Of a DNA stretch of 64,000 nt, positions 34,225-45,706 are shown one piece after another (within the stretch, counting starts at the first letter, position 1; every line of letters begins with the position of its first letter). The DNA comes from Corbicula japonica (lineage: Eukaryota > Mollusca > Bivalvia > Venerida > Cyrenidae), in assembly GCA_038501625.1 (NCBI GenBank), contig JAZAYU010001088.1:1-64000 (forward strand), read 5' to 3'. A model generated the notes under the pieces. That model had not been told where the DNA came from. It searched no databases and was given only the letters and a program-made list of their open reading frames with translations. The position numbers were made by a program, and so were the translations under genes.

Positions 34225-35812
34225 ATCAGGAATCGCCACATTCAGAAAAAAACAGCCTCCCCACACAGTCAAGAAGAAGAGAGAGGGAGAAAGCATGGTT
34301 AATGAAATGATCAGTTTAAAAAGACAACACTAACAATAAACAAAAATGAGAACCCGATGGGTTACAGCCTTGGAACGGTCAGTGGCAAATCGAATCGCCA
34401 CTGGGGGTTTAAACCAGATTCTAGGGTGCACCAACCTCACACTTGCCCCAACAGGTCCTCATATCACAAAACAAGTACAAGTTGTCTTGGTGAAGCAACT
34501 CCAACCCACTTATCGGCTCAACAATGTTGCATGCAAAAGCACACAAACATATAAAACATAAGAAGCTTATAGCATTGCAAAGCCAACAGGTGGGTACTCA
34601 ATGGTTTTACCGAGACGAGAGCTCCTGGAGTAAAATCAGCAAGAACACGATGACAGGGATAAAAGAAACAAATCTAGCTTCTAGGTTCTTTCAAGAAAAG
34701 ATTTGCCCATAAACCTTCATAAACTCTTAAACCCCTGCCACCGTCGTGCAACCAAAGAGGTAAGCATAATGATCAACTGTAGAAGGGTTAATCACCAGGC
34801 ATGAAGAGCGCTGTAAAATATCAAGTTGGTAACCTTTCTTTTTAAATTTGCAGATGGTTTTTACGAATAACCGAGAGAAATTAACATTCCCTTTTATCTT
34901 CTTAAGTTTATAAATTAAATCTCTATAAAATAACTGGCTGTGAAATACCTTGTTGCAATAGTGATTTTAAACTGCACCTGTATTTATGAATTAGATCTGG
35001 GTATCGGCGATAAAACTTGCAAAAGGTTTTTCTTAATTTGTGATACCGATAACCTTGTTTTACAAGTTTTTTTCTGTAATGCAAAGATTACGTTCATTGA
35101 AATCATTCACATCGTTGCAAGCTCTTGAAAAGCGAACAAGCTGTGAGATATAAACCCCGTAAGATATCGCCCTCTAAAAACGGTAAATTAAATATATTAA
35201 AATTAAAATCATCTCTTTTATCATATATTTTAGTAGTGACGTAACCATTTTCAATGGACAGATTTAGATCGAGAAAGTTTGCTTGCTTTTCTGAAGTGTT
35301 CGCTTATTAAGTTGCAGTTCTTTAGGATAAATCTTATTTACCAGTAATGGAAAAAGGTTATTATCTATATTTAATAAATCATCAAGGTACCTCGAGGTGT
35401 TGTTAAAAGCTGTAATAATATCATCTTGATATTCAGTAGAAAGAGATAACATAAAGTCTCTTTCATAACAGTATAAAACAGATCAGCAACAAGGGGTGCA
35501 CAATTAGTACCCATTGGGATGCCTATTACTTGTTTATAAATATAGGTACCGAATCTAACATAAATATTATCCAGTAAGAAAGTTAGCGACTCTATTAGGT
35601 CTTGACAAGTCCATAAAATATAATTATCATAAGAACCATCTGTAAAAATGCCCTATGTTCATTACAAGCGATGAACGTTTTATTTTCTCTAGCAAACGTT
35701 TTTTTCAATGAGACTGGCTATCTTGTCTCTTATTAAATTATGAGGGAGCGAAGTGTATAAAGTTGAGAAATCATAAGTAGACAAACAGAACGCCCGAAAT
35801 TATTTGATTTAA
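34225..35812 (-). pseudogene. Penelope-like retroelement, longest copy F
   Basis: Minus strand from 35812 downward encodes RT blocks: YDFSTLYTSLPHNLIRDKIA (about 35785), a TDGSYDNYILW block, GIPMGTNCAPLVADL (about 35525-35480), a YLDDLLNIDNN block (RT catalytic YxDD, about 35385), TTKIYDKRDDFNFN (about 35215), GYRYHKLRKTFCKFYRRYPD (about 35060-34990), CLVINPSTVDH and CTTVAG (about 34740), then a ~500 bp 3' non-coding block to 34225. Frameshifts and stops occur throughout. The N-terminal fingers are missing because the element stops at 35812, where it abuts a LINE fragment. Families of this RT type are usually grouped with Penelope-like elements, which often carry a GIY-YIG nuclease; no such domain is seen here. 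Confidence 0.8.
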
Positions 35813-35814
35813 GC

Positions 35815-36612
35815 TTTTTCAAAACGTCATTTGAATTTTTAATCGACCAAAATAATTAAGTAGAGAATTGTTAAATTTCCAGTAAGAGCTACCTTTTTGT
35901 AATCTACCGAGTTGTAAACTTAAAATAATTAGAGAGTGGTCTGTTCTATAACCTGGTACATTATCAATATCTGTAAAAAGTGTTCCTGTTATCAAAAAGA
36001 AGTCAAGTCTAGCTTTTTGTGTTGGATTCTTTCGAAACCAAGTATATTGCTTTTGCTCTATATGCATTTCCCTCCAACAATCTATCAAGTCAAACTATTT
36101 CATCATTTGTAAAACTGTTTCTCTTGCTTCCGGATTATTTATATGAAGGTAATTAAAATAATCTTTATTAGGATCAATCACCAAGTTAAAGTCTCCGGCA
36201 AATATACACTCATTTTCAATAATGGCCAATTCATTTTTCAAATTATTATAAAAAACTTGGATCATCTTGATTCGGTCCGTAAATATTAAAGAGTGAAAGA
36301 TCTTTACCATTGACTTTACAGTGAAGAATAATTAAATTTCCAGTATCATCTCTTTCAATACTTTTATGCTTAAAATCAAAATTACTGTTTATAAAAATAG
36401 CTAAGCTCCTTGATTGACTATTAAAATTATTAAAATAGCATTCATAATCCCACTGGGTACGTATATAACTTATTTCTTTATTCGTAAAATGTGTATCCTG
36501 CAGAAAATATATATTGGCTTTTTTCTAAGATAATCAAGGACATCTTTACGTTTTTGTTTGTCTCTCAAACCTTGCACATTCACTGAGGCAATTTTCAATG
36601 TATCTATCATAA
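35815..36612 (-). pseudogene. LINE (L1/Tx1-like) endonuclease fragment
   Basis: Minus-strand frames encode an AP-type endonuclease: a VNVQGLRDKQKRKDV start (about 36590), IFAGDFNLVID (about 36200), YTWFRKNPTQKARLDFFL (about 36040), then GYRTDHSLIILSL (about 35950) and SSYWKFNNSLL (about 35885). The catalytic DH in TDHS and the GDFN motif are kept. Frameshifts interrupt it and no RT domain follows. It is the same broad family as the RT fragment at 29.3-30.5 kb, but a separate insertion. Confidence 0.85.
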
Positions 36613-36639
36613 CCTCCAGTTGCAAATTATTTGTTACAG

Positions 36640-36850
36640 ACCGTTCCAAGGCGCTAACACCGATGGAGTTCTTTTTTGTTAATTGTTTGTGGTGTCTTAT
36701 TTGAAATTGATCTTCCTATAAACATGCTCTCTTTTCCTCTACTTTTTTGCTTATATATATAAGTGAAATATGCATATCAGGAATCTCCACTTAGTTTCCC
36801 CACGGAGCAAAAAAAAGTAGAGAGAAAAAGAGAGCATGTTTGACAATATA
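36640..36850. repeat. two Penelope-like 3' ends in inverted (tail-to-tail) arrangement
   Basis: 36640-36752 is plus-oriented (CAGACCGTTCCAAGGCG to CATGCTCTCTTTTCC), and 36766-36850 is the reverse (GTGAAATATGCATATCAGGA to GAGAGCATG). They meet at a short TATATATA linker. Confidence 0.7.
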
Positions 36851-37328
36851 TTTTATACATAGTAATAAACACAAGATTGTTATAATTCAGAGATGCAATC
36901 TCTTTTCATAATTGTAGAATTGTACTATTACAATTCATAAACAATCATGCCTTAGCAATTGAAGTTGAACAAGGTGAATACCTTTGTAAAAAAAAACAAC
37001 AACACTATTTTCAATTATTTTAGGCGCATACTTATAGAAACATGAAACCCTAACAGTTAAGTTACTGATTCATATCACATGTTTATCACATATTTAAAAA
37101 TCCCTGAATCTATACTTAACAAAAAACGAAACTTTACATACTTTATTACTTATTTTAGAGGGATAACGGTGACTTTAGGTGAACGTTATCGGTATGTACT
37201 TATTGCCTGAGTATAGCGAGAACACCGACACAAGATTTTGTGCAATTGCACCGTGCACGTGCAAGAACGCTTTTCACTTCCGCTTTTGATCACTACATTG
37301 TGTTGACCTATATCGACAGAAATTAGGT
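36851..37328. other. no recognisable feature; left flank of Tc1 remnant
   Basis: AT-rich. It should contain the left end of the Tc1 element, but I cannot find a terminal inverted repeat matching the right flank. Confidence 0.4.
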
Positions 37329-37893
37329 ATGCTCAGTATGATTAGATCTGGCACGTCTGTAAGTGACATTGCTCTTCATTTTAAGAGCTCTTGGCAAAAT
37401 ATTCGCAACCAGAAAACTCGGTGTGCAACTGTTGGGTCGGTTACGGATAGGCCGAGATCATATGGGCACCGAGCGACATCATGTAAAGAAAACCGTTTCA
37501 TTACGTTAACACATTTACGTAATCGCTTTACCCCAGCAACGGTAACTACACAACGGCTGGGGATCTTGGCTGAGACGATGCATAATCGTCTTAGACAAGA
37601 TAGAGCACCAATTTGTGCGCATCGACCTTACAGTTACAGGACAAATTCTTTTGGATCAGAACGACGTCAAGGTCTTACCGTGGCTTGCGATTTCGCCCGA
37701 CTCAAACCCCAAGGAGCACAAGTTTGGGCGTCGAGTACCCAATAATCATCAAATCAACAATACCACTGACCTGAGACTTGCCCCCTTGTTGAATGGCAGA
37801 ACATACACAATGACGTCACTTCCCGTCTTAAAATTCCATGAGGAGAAGAATAGCAACCATCATAAGGGCCAACGGTGGTCACTCAAGTTATAA
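37329..37893 (+). pseudogene. Tc1-like transposase with internal deletion
   Basis: The first frame (37329-37745) gives an N-terminal DNA-binding part: a SVSDIALHFKSS helix-turn-helix-like segment, RPRSYGHRATS (GRPR-like hook) and FITLTHLRNRF. A second frame from about 37650 gives the C-terminal part: VLPWLAISPDSNPKEH, equivalent to the SPDLNPIE motif with the last catalytic acid. The two frames overlap by about 130 bp, and the middle of the catalytic domain with the first two DDE acids is missing. It cannot be active. Confidence 0.8.
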
Positions 37894-38455
37894 ACACAAC
37901 CTAATGCACATTGACATTCAGACTGATACTCAAAAAGTCATTTATTTATTTCTTCATTTTTTGTGCGACCCCTATGAATTTTGAGCTCAAATATGACATT
38001 CATTTTTTAAGAAACACGTTATCAACGCTGTTACAAACTCACAGATAATGCTTCAAAGTTTCATATAAAAGTTACATACGTACACTATATTGTTCCAATA
38101 TGACGTTATAACCATCAGTGCCCAATGTAAAGTTCCTTATTTTGTTAAGTTTATATTTTTGTTGCTTTGTCATACTCATATTATGTCACCATACACTCTC
38201 CTCTTTTGATGATAGGGTTTTGATAAAGATTGGATAACAAAAATGCAAGGGATATCGTGGATCAAAAAAGTAGAAACAGATAGCTTTATACAATTATGAG
38301 CCGTCTCGCGAGAAATTCTTCCCTATAGGACCGGTTGTTCGAAACTATGTTCGCAGAATAACTTAATGTTTAGAAAAAGTGTTATTCCGTTGTACAAATA
38401 TGTCTAGTAAACTTGAAGAGAAAAAATTTAATAATTACTTTTTAAAATCTAATTT
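37894..38455. other. no recognisable feature
   Basis: AT-rich right flank of the Tc1 remnant. No gene. Confidence 0.4.
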
Positions 38456-39770
38456 AACCCTCTATTTCAATATCACAGTAGCGTTGGTTGTGCCGTGTGA
38501 CGGCTGTAAAAAGTCTCCTCCTACATTCAGTCCGTGCTGTTATCAATTACGTCCCTTGAATGTCGTTGAGCACGGCACTTATGAACTATGTTAACAGGAC
38601 TTCAAAAAATACTTTTGTTTTAATATTTCGGGCAGTTTCGAGATGGGTGGTTTCATTTTCCCAACCAATATAGATTTGGAAATTGTTCAATCACCACTTT
38701 GGCGTTGTCTATGATATGCAGGATTTATATTCTAAGATCCCCTGTCAAAATTCTATTCTGTTTAGTTGCGCCCATTGTTTTCTTGTTTAGGGTAAACCTA
38801 TTCTTTTATCTAGGGACCATGCACCGCTGAACATGGAATTATGATATTAATCTGAAAAATCGAATTGAAGGTTCCATGTCAACAGGCATATGCACACCAT
38901 CGTTTGAGATGGACAAAAATGTACTGTTTATTGGTGTAAATATTGAATTGCGCTCAACCCGGGGCTAGGCGGGGTGGGCAGTAATTTGCATTTCCATTAC
39001 TGTCTATGAACAGGCTCAGTCGAACCGAGCCTGCAATATTTTCATATTTGTCGTGTTCGATGGCTTTTAAAGTTCCCTTTTCATCTATTTCAATATCACA
39101 GCAGCGTTGTTTGTACCGTGTGGCGGCTGTAAAAAGTCTCCCCGTACGTTCAATCAGTGATGTTATCAATTACGTCCTTTATAGGTCGTTGAGCACGATA
39201 CTTGTGTACTTTGTTAAAAGTACTTCTAAAATTACCTTGTTTTAATATTTCGGCCAGTTTTAAGATGAGTGGTTTCAATTTTCCAGCCAATATTGATTCG
39301 GATATTGTTCAATCTCCCCCAAGGATATACTTCCTGCGTTTTTAATTTTGCCTTTGGCGTTGTCTGTGATGTGCAGGATTTATATTCTAATATCCTCTGT
39401 CAAAATTCTATTCTGTTTAGTTCCGCCCATTGTTTTCTCGTTTAGATCAAACCCATTCTTTTATCTGGGGACCATACGCCGCTGAACATGGAATGGTATT
39501 AATCTGAAAATACCGCATTGAAGGTTCCATGTTCATCGCTATATGCACACCATCGTTTGGGATGGACAAAAATGTACTGTTTATTGGTGTAAATATTGAG
39601 TTGCGCTCAACCTGGGGCTAGGCGGCGTGGGCAGTAATTTGCATTTCCATTACTGTCCATGAACAGGCTCAATCAAACCGAGCCGCCTGCAATATTTTCA
39701 TATTTGTCGTGTTCGATGGCTTTCCAAGTTCCCTTTTCATCTATTTCAAAGTTCCCTTTTCATCTAGTCG
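38456..39770 (+). repeat. ~640 bp repeat family, two tandem units plus partial
   Basis: TCTATTTCAATATCACAG occurs at 38461 and 39084, and the CTATTTCAA end recurs near 39741, giving periods of about 623 and 656 bp. Each unit has CAGGCTC...GAGCCTG, CGCTGAACATGGAAT and GAGCGCAA-type motifs. This is the best-preserved array of the family in the window. Confidence 0.85.
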
Positions 39771-41769
39771 GATAAATTTTCGAACAACAACAGGCCAGAA
39801 TGCCGTTATGCGACTAAACATTAAAGAATTTATAAGTTTGACGTCGTTAAATTTTCTCAGGACTTTCAAATAGCATTTGAAAAGTACACGCAACTGTCGG
39901 TGCATGTGAAGACGAAAGTGTTGTTATAATGTGCATACAAATGGGATGAAACCCCCATTTTGGTAGGGAGTATTCAGAGTGGTTTAGGATCAAGGAAATC
40001 AGTACCGATTATGCAAAATATGCAACACTTAACATCAATTTAAATGTCTTGATAAGTAATGAGTTACTGATAACGATACCTAAGGTCATTTGGTCTAACA
40101 AATGTATACAATTTGAGTTATTTGTAAAAGTATGTTTGACCATCAATTTCCTGGTCGCGAAAATGGATGACATAAAAATAAAAATGTTGATTTCTCTCTT
40201 CACAATTGAAAGTTCTTTTCAACGACCTTAGATATTGTCAGTATGATTTCACGCATGTTGTTATAACAAACAAAACATAACTTAATATACTGAGCGAAAA
40301 TGAAAACCAAAATAACATAGTAAATTCCTATTACATTAACAATCCCATTGAATGCAAATATATGGAGGAACGTGATCACCTGTAAAATCAATTATTTGGT
40401 TGTGGCAAATTAAGATATGAAATGTGCTCTGTCTTAAATAAAAAAGGGAGGCAATTTGCAAAAAAAGATATTTAAGTTACCGCATCTTATTTCTTTGCAC
40501 CAGTCATACTATTGTGTTTTTCCTTTCGTTCATAATATAAACATCTAAATATGAAAATCGAATATTCTGTTTGAGACTATTATGTAAAATTATCGATTTC
40601 ATCATTATTTAGGAAAGAGAACATAACATTGACCTTGGTGAAAAAAGAACAACATATTCTTGCTTTATCAAATGTTCAGATATGTGCAAACACAGAGGGT
40701 AACGCCTAAATGGTGTCTGTCGTACTTTAAGCGAGGGATTTTGTGGCAGTTTTTAATTAAGCGGTAAAACATGTCAAGTTTCGATAGTTATGCTAATGTT
40801 TTTCTCAATGAAAGCACATTTACTTCTAATTGTTTTGTTTTTCCTTCGCGAAAATCTTTTTTTTTCAACATCTGCTAAGCAAATGCTTCAATGGAGTATG
40901 TTCACACTAAAATATGTCCAAAAGCACTGTTTTAGTTTTCTAAAAAAGATGTGCTTGAGAAAACGCTCCATCTATTATTTAATTTTTGTTTTCAAATAAT
41001 CCGAATGTTCATATCTAACGATACCACGTTTATCCTTCATGAATCTTTACTTATCAACTTCCTGTTTAGGTTTTCTATTTATATTTACTTGATAAACTCC
41101 AATCCCAAAATTCATTGAAAACCCGAACGACGTATGACCCTATTTGTTTTGGTAGGCCATGTATTGTGATTTTGTTCAGTATATGTTATGTTTAGTGTGT
41201 GTTAATTGTAATTTTAAATAGTCTAGGCCCTGTTTACTTAAATACAGCAACATTCACCTTCGTCAACTCATGTGGATATTGGTTACATGTAAGCGTGTTA
41301 AGATATGGACAGTAGTGCAATCGGGAAACTACCGTTCTATACCTCAATAACTTGAGAAATGTCACGCGGGTGGGGGGAGGGGTGAATAACGCACAACCTT
41401 TACAATGTACCGCTTGCGAAGCGACAAAATTGTTCTGCTAAGTTCCAGTGACGGTATTGTCAACGTTTATTTTGTTCAGGAAAGATAGGTGGTCAGCTTT
41501 GATTCATCTTTAATATGAACTAAGGCACTGCCTCAATCCGAGCTCTAGTTATTAATAAAACTTTGTTATTCTATAAGTGTTTAACTTGCTGCTTCTGAAT
41601 AACTTGAAATATCTTGAACCATGATTCAATAAACCAAAATGTGAAGAATAAAAGCTTTCATCTAGGTTGTTACATTTCAGCAACAAGCCATGTATTTTAA
41701 TGTAATTATTCTGATTACTCTATAAAACACTTAAAACTTTAACTGGTACAGTAGGAGATTTCCTGTAAT
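39771..41769. other. no recognisable gene
   Basis: AT-rich. Frames at 40009-40391 and 40790-40999 overlap antisense and show no domain. Confidence 0.5.
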
Positions 41770-42310
41770 GCGGTCTTGGTAGCTTTGTTAGTAGAGCATC
41801 GCCGTGGTAAAATGCATCGAAATAGGCGACACGATATCTAAGGTAGTCACAAAGGAATCCTAGTGTCCGTCGGTGTCGTTGTCCGGTAGTCCTCCAACTT
41901 AAACATGAAAGTTAATGTTGCCTATAACTCTAAAAGTGCGTGTCAATTTCACTAAATATTTGGAATATGTCATCTCCATGAACAAAGTCATCGGTGCCAA
42001 CAAGAATGATAACTCTTTATTCATTATTTTTTGAGTTATGTCCCTTTCAAATGTAATTTTAACAAGAAACTTAATGTTGACTACAACTTGTCCTATTCAT
42101 GTAATACTTGGAATATATCATCTGTATTAACAAAACCATCGGTGACAACCAGAATGATAACTGCTGTTTCACTATTTTTAGTAATGTCTTTTTCAAATGC
42201 AATTTCAGGCGACACATGTGTTCAGAGGGGCATGTGTTCTGAGGAACGTCAAGTTCTAGTTGTCATTGCTGTCAGGGAAACAACAACAACAAACAAAGGT
42301 TTTTAAATTT
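41770..42310 (+). repeat. degenerate tRNA-like/SINE-like repeat
   Basis: GGTAGCTTTGTTAGTAGAGC (41779) resembles a tRNA A-box region and AGGAATCCTAG (41846) a decayed B box. Downstream TATAACTCTAAAAGTG and a repeated AATATTTGGAATATGTCATC motif recall the GGCCATAACTCT repeat. The 91 aa frame at 42031-42306 lies inside and is not called. Confidence 0.4.
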
Positions 42311-44268
42311 TAATGAGAACCTGGATTTAAACAAACTGTAATCGTATGCACAGGGGATTCTTTTTCATGAGAGTAACGTATCTTTCTCAGTTTTTTAAGC
42401 GGACACAGTTAAATAAAATTTGAATTAACAGAGAGTGGAAAGTCACATATTTTGGAAAAGCTAGCGATTCAGATACAAAAGTAGGCTTTCATAGTGTGTC
42501 AATATGTAAACAATTTTCTGTCATTATTTGCAAATGTTTTGAAATAGATTTTGCCTGAAAAGTATTTGTCAAAATCATTTTATCATTTTGTATTATAAAT
42601 ATTTTGTCTTGACAAGAAGCTTTCGTAATGTTTTCCCAACGAGTCACTTTATAATTATCGCTTATTTATAACAAAGAAATTATAAAAACACAAAAGTCTA
42701 GTCTGAGTATAAAAGATGTAATTAAGGCATCAAAATACAAAAGAATGATAAAACATATCTTGATTTACATGACACTCACAGTGCAAAAAACACTTTCATT
42801 TATTTGAAATAAAGGGAGAGAACTGCGTTACCACTTATTTAATGTTCTTATACCGAGACTAGAATGTCTCGTGCTATTTGCATACTGCAATAATCAGTGC
42901 TCAAAAAGGCATGTCTCTGGGTCTTTGTCAATGATTTGTTATTGTGTTTAAGATCAAAATACGATTACCTTTGACAAAAATTTGTGGCAAAAGTTAAAAA
43001 AATTGTTAAAACAAAACATATAATTTTAATTTAAGTTGCAATTTTTTTACATTGAAATACTTCTTAGTCATTTTCGTCTTTAGTGGATTTTTATAATGCA
43101 CAACTGACATAACTTTATTCTTATATCTTGTCACAGTATTCAATTCGGTTTTTCATATTTTTATTTTTTTATTGGACGCCATCTTGGATTTCTCTAATTT
43201 TCTACACTTTGGAAACTGCTAACATGAAATTTAGTACGGTAGGCCTGTACAAAAGGATCGGCTAAATTGCAACAGAAAAGTTTTGATGTGTCATTGTAAC
43301 AATGATCTTAACAGACTTTAAAAAATAAAACTGGACAAAATCGGACCATTATTAATCGATTTTCATCGTTTCTCTCGGCATATCCGGCATAGATGTATCC
43401 GAAAACATGTACACTTGACTAATAGAAATTTCTATCTTACCTTTAAAACTGCCACAGTTACCGCGAAACTAGGTGATACAAACTTCTATAAAAATAATAT
43501 GATCATATGAACAATTCCTTTTGATATTTAAATTTTAATGTTTTCACAAATTTTAGCGGAAACGTCAAAATGTCTTTTTACTCTCTCTAATACCAAGATG
43601 TATTTGATAAAACTAAATGTGATATTATGTTATACTAAATTGCACGGTTACTATGTAAGTCATCCACAATTATACATGTGATAATATAAGTACATGTTTA
43701 GGTTATTATATTCAATGAACAAGATGAACGCATAGACAACGGCTGGGGAACTGTTAGTCTGACAGCCAAAGGATTTAGTTATATTTTGAAATCAATGAAC
43801 TGAACGTGAGGACCATCCTTTTAAGTGTACATAATGAAGGTCACTCCGTACAAATAAAAGTTAAGAATTATATGTTATATTGTAGCATTTTGTTATAAAC
43901 GCAAATGGGTTATAAGGTTGGCTGTTAGTGTTTACTCCCTAATAATCTCCATAATTCAAAAATTTATAATAATTCAAAGATTGAGTAACAAACTTGAATA
44001 CACGTACATCCAGCCGCGCATCCACCACTCTCCACTAGTCGTTTATATCATGTTGGTCTTTAAAATGTTTAAAACGTCTTTTTGTTGACCTTTGCAGCTT
44101 TAATTTGTTTTCGGTAAGCAGCGAACCTGTCTCCATTTTTATGTTCTTTTTTGCAGAAAATACTCCTAAATGGATCGTTACAATGTAGGACACCGAGGGG
44201 ATTACAGACCGTTCACCAATGAACAATATTTAAATATTACTTCAGTATCATGTCACCGTCAAGTTATC
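42311..44268. other. no recognisable gene
   Basis: AT-rich with no coding signal. Confidence 0.5.
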
Positions 44269-44430
44269 GATAACGCACTATATCGGTATCAACTCGATAA
44301 CGCACTATATCGGTATCAACTCGATAACGCACTATATCGGTATCAACTCGATAACGCACTATATCGGTATCAACTCGATAACGCACTATATCGGTATCAA
44401 CTCGATAACGCACTTTATCGGTATAAATTC
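44269..44430 (+). repeat. 27 bp tandem repeat, six units
   Basis: Units start with GATAACGCACTATATCGG at 44269, 44296, 44323, 44350, 44377 and 44404. The first five are identical or nearly so; the sixth has changes. A multiple of three keeps a frame open (DNALYRYQL per unit), but the frame has no other support as a gene. Confidence 0.92.
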
Positions 44431-44767
44431 GATAACGCACCGTATCTTATTTGTAAAACTTTTTTTGCTGATAAACCATATTTTCATGTACTTGCTTGTC
44501 ACGTGACTGTCTAGTTATCGATTACGCACTATATCGGTATCAACTCGATAACGCACCGTATCTTATTTGTAAAACTTTTTGCTGATAAACCATATTTTAA
44601 TTTACTAGCTTGCCACGTGACTGTCTAGTTATCGATTACGCACTATATCCGTATCAACTCGATAACCCACCGTATCTTATTTGTAAAACTTTTTGCTGAT
44701 AAACCCTATTTTGATGTACTTGCTTGTCACTTGACTGCTATCGATTACCTACTATATATAAGTATCA
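44431..44767 (+). repeat. ~115 bp higher-order repeat, three units
   Basis: Units start at 44431, 44547 and 44661. Each begins with a GATAAC(G/C)CACCGTATC stretch, carries TTTGTAAAACTTTTT and GACTGTCTAGTTATCG-type sequence, and ends in the 27 bp unit sequence. The 27 bp repeat is thus embedded in a longer repeat. Confidence 0.88.
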
Positions 44768-44944
44768 ACCAAATTCGGGGACAAGAACATTTCTATCCCA
44801 CCAATGTTCCATGTTGCGGCTACATTTATTAATCGCTGTAAATGCACATAGAAAAACAATTTATTTCTGCAGAATACAATTTACAAAATTTAGCATATGA
44901 AGTATTATAGAGGATATTTGTTTTTATCAGTGTAAGATAGAAAA

Positions 44945-45070
44945 TAAATATATTTCACCGAGTGGGCTCCGGAATGCGTATTTTCACGAGTGGCGAAGCC
45001 ACGACTGAAAAAAACATAGTTCCGGAGTTCACGAGTGAAATATATTTCTTTCACGAGCCAAAACAAATTT
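44945..45070. repeat. imperfect foldback with GTGGCGAAGCCAC tip
   Basis: AAATATATTTCACCGAGTG on the left and CACGAGTGAAATATATTT on the right flank CTCCGGAA/TTCCGGAG and the tip GTGGCGAAGCCAC (44991-45003). Non-coding. Confidence 0.65.
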
Positions 45071-45706
45071 TAATTTCATTTTATGCTTTAAGTACACAAT
45101 TTGTATGAATTCGACAGAAAAAAAATGCCTAAAATGGCGCTAAAAACATTTTTATGACGTGACGTAATCACGTCATATACCCAAATTGGAGCCCGTTTTC
45201 TTAACGTTCTCATTCGGAATGTTATGTACGTTTGGGTACCAACGTGAAAAAAAAGTGAAAATAAATATCATATTCCACTGTTTAAAAACAGTAAAATGCC
45301 ACTTTTATTTCACCGGGAAAGTTCTATAAACCAGTGAAAAGCATAAAATAAAGGTTAATAGTGTGACGTGTTCTTGAAATGATTGTTTGAAAAGTTGTAC
45401 GTAGTGTATTGTGGAACAGGTCTATATTCAAAATACTGTTACACACGTACTGATAAGAATGTTCTAAATAAAAGAAGCACATACTTTTTCTTTCATTCTC
45501 ATGTCAATAAATTCACTAAACGTGTCTTTAAAAAACTTCTACAAGTAATTTTTCATTCAACAAACATAAATATTGAAGTGTTGTAATTATTAATATGATT
45601 ATGGATAAGTAGACAGTCACGTGATACTCTGTTTATAGAGCCAAGCATGGGCCGTACAGCTGATATGGCCATATAAAATAGTTTTTTTTTTGTCCGGGAA
45701 CACAAT
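45071..45706. other. no recognisable gene
   Basis: Contains a small palindrome ATGACGTGA-CGTAA-TCACGTCAT near 45153. The 67 aa frame at 45383-45586 has no domain. Confidence 0.5.

Noticed and set aside
37329..37745. intact Tc1 transposase
   Set aside because: The central catalytic region is deleted and the C-terminal part is in another frame.
44170..44514. ORF with repeated DNALYRYQL units as a repeat protein
   Set aside because: The period of 27 bp keeps any frame open. The neighbouring larger repeat breaks it, and there is no start or family support.
44269..44767. CRISPR-like array
   Set aside because: Units are head-to-tail with no unique spacers. It is a eukaryotic satellite.
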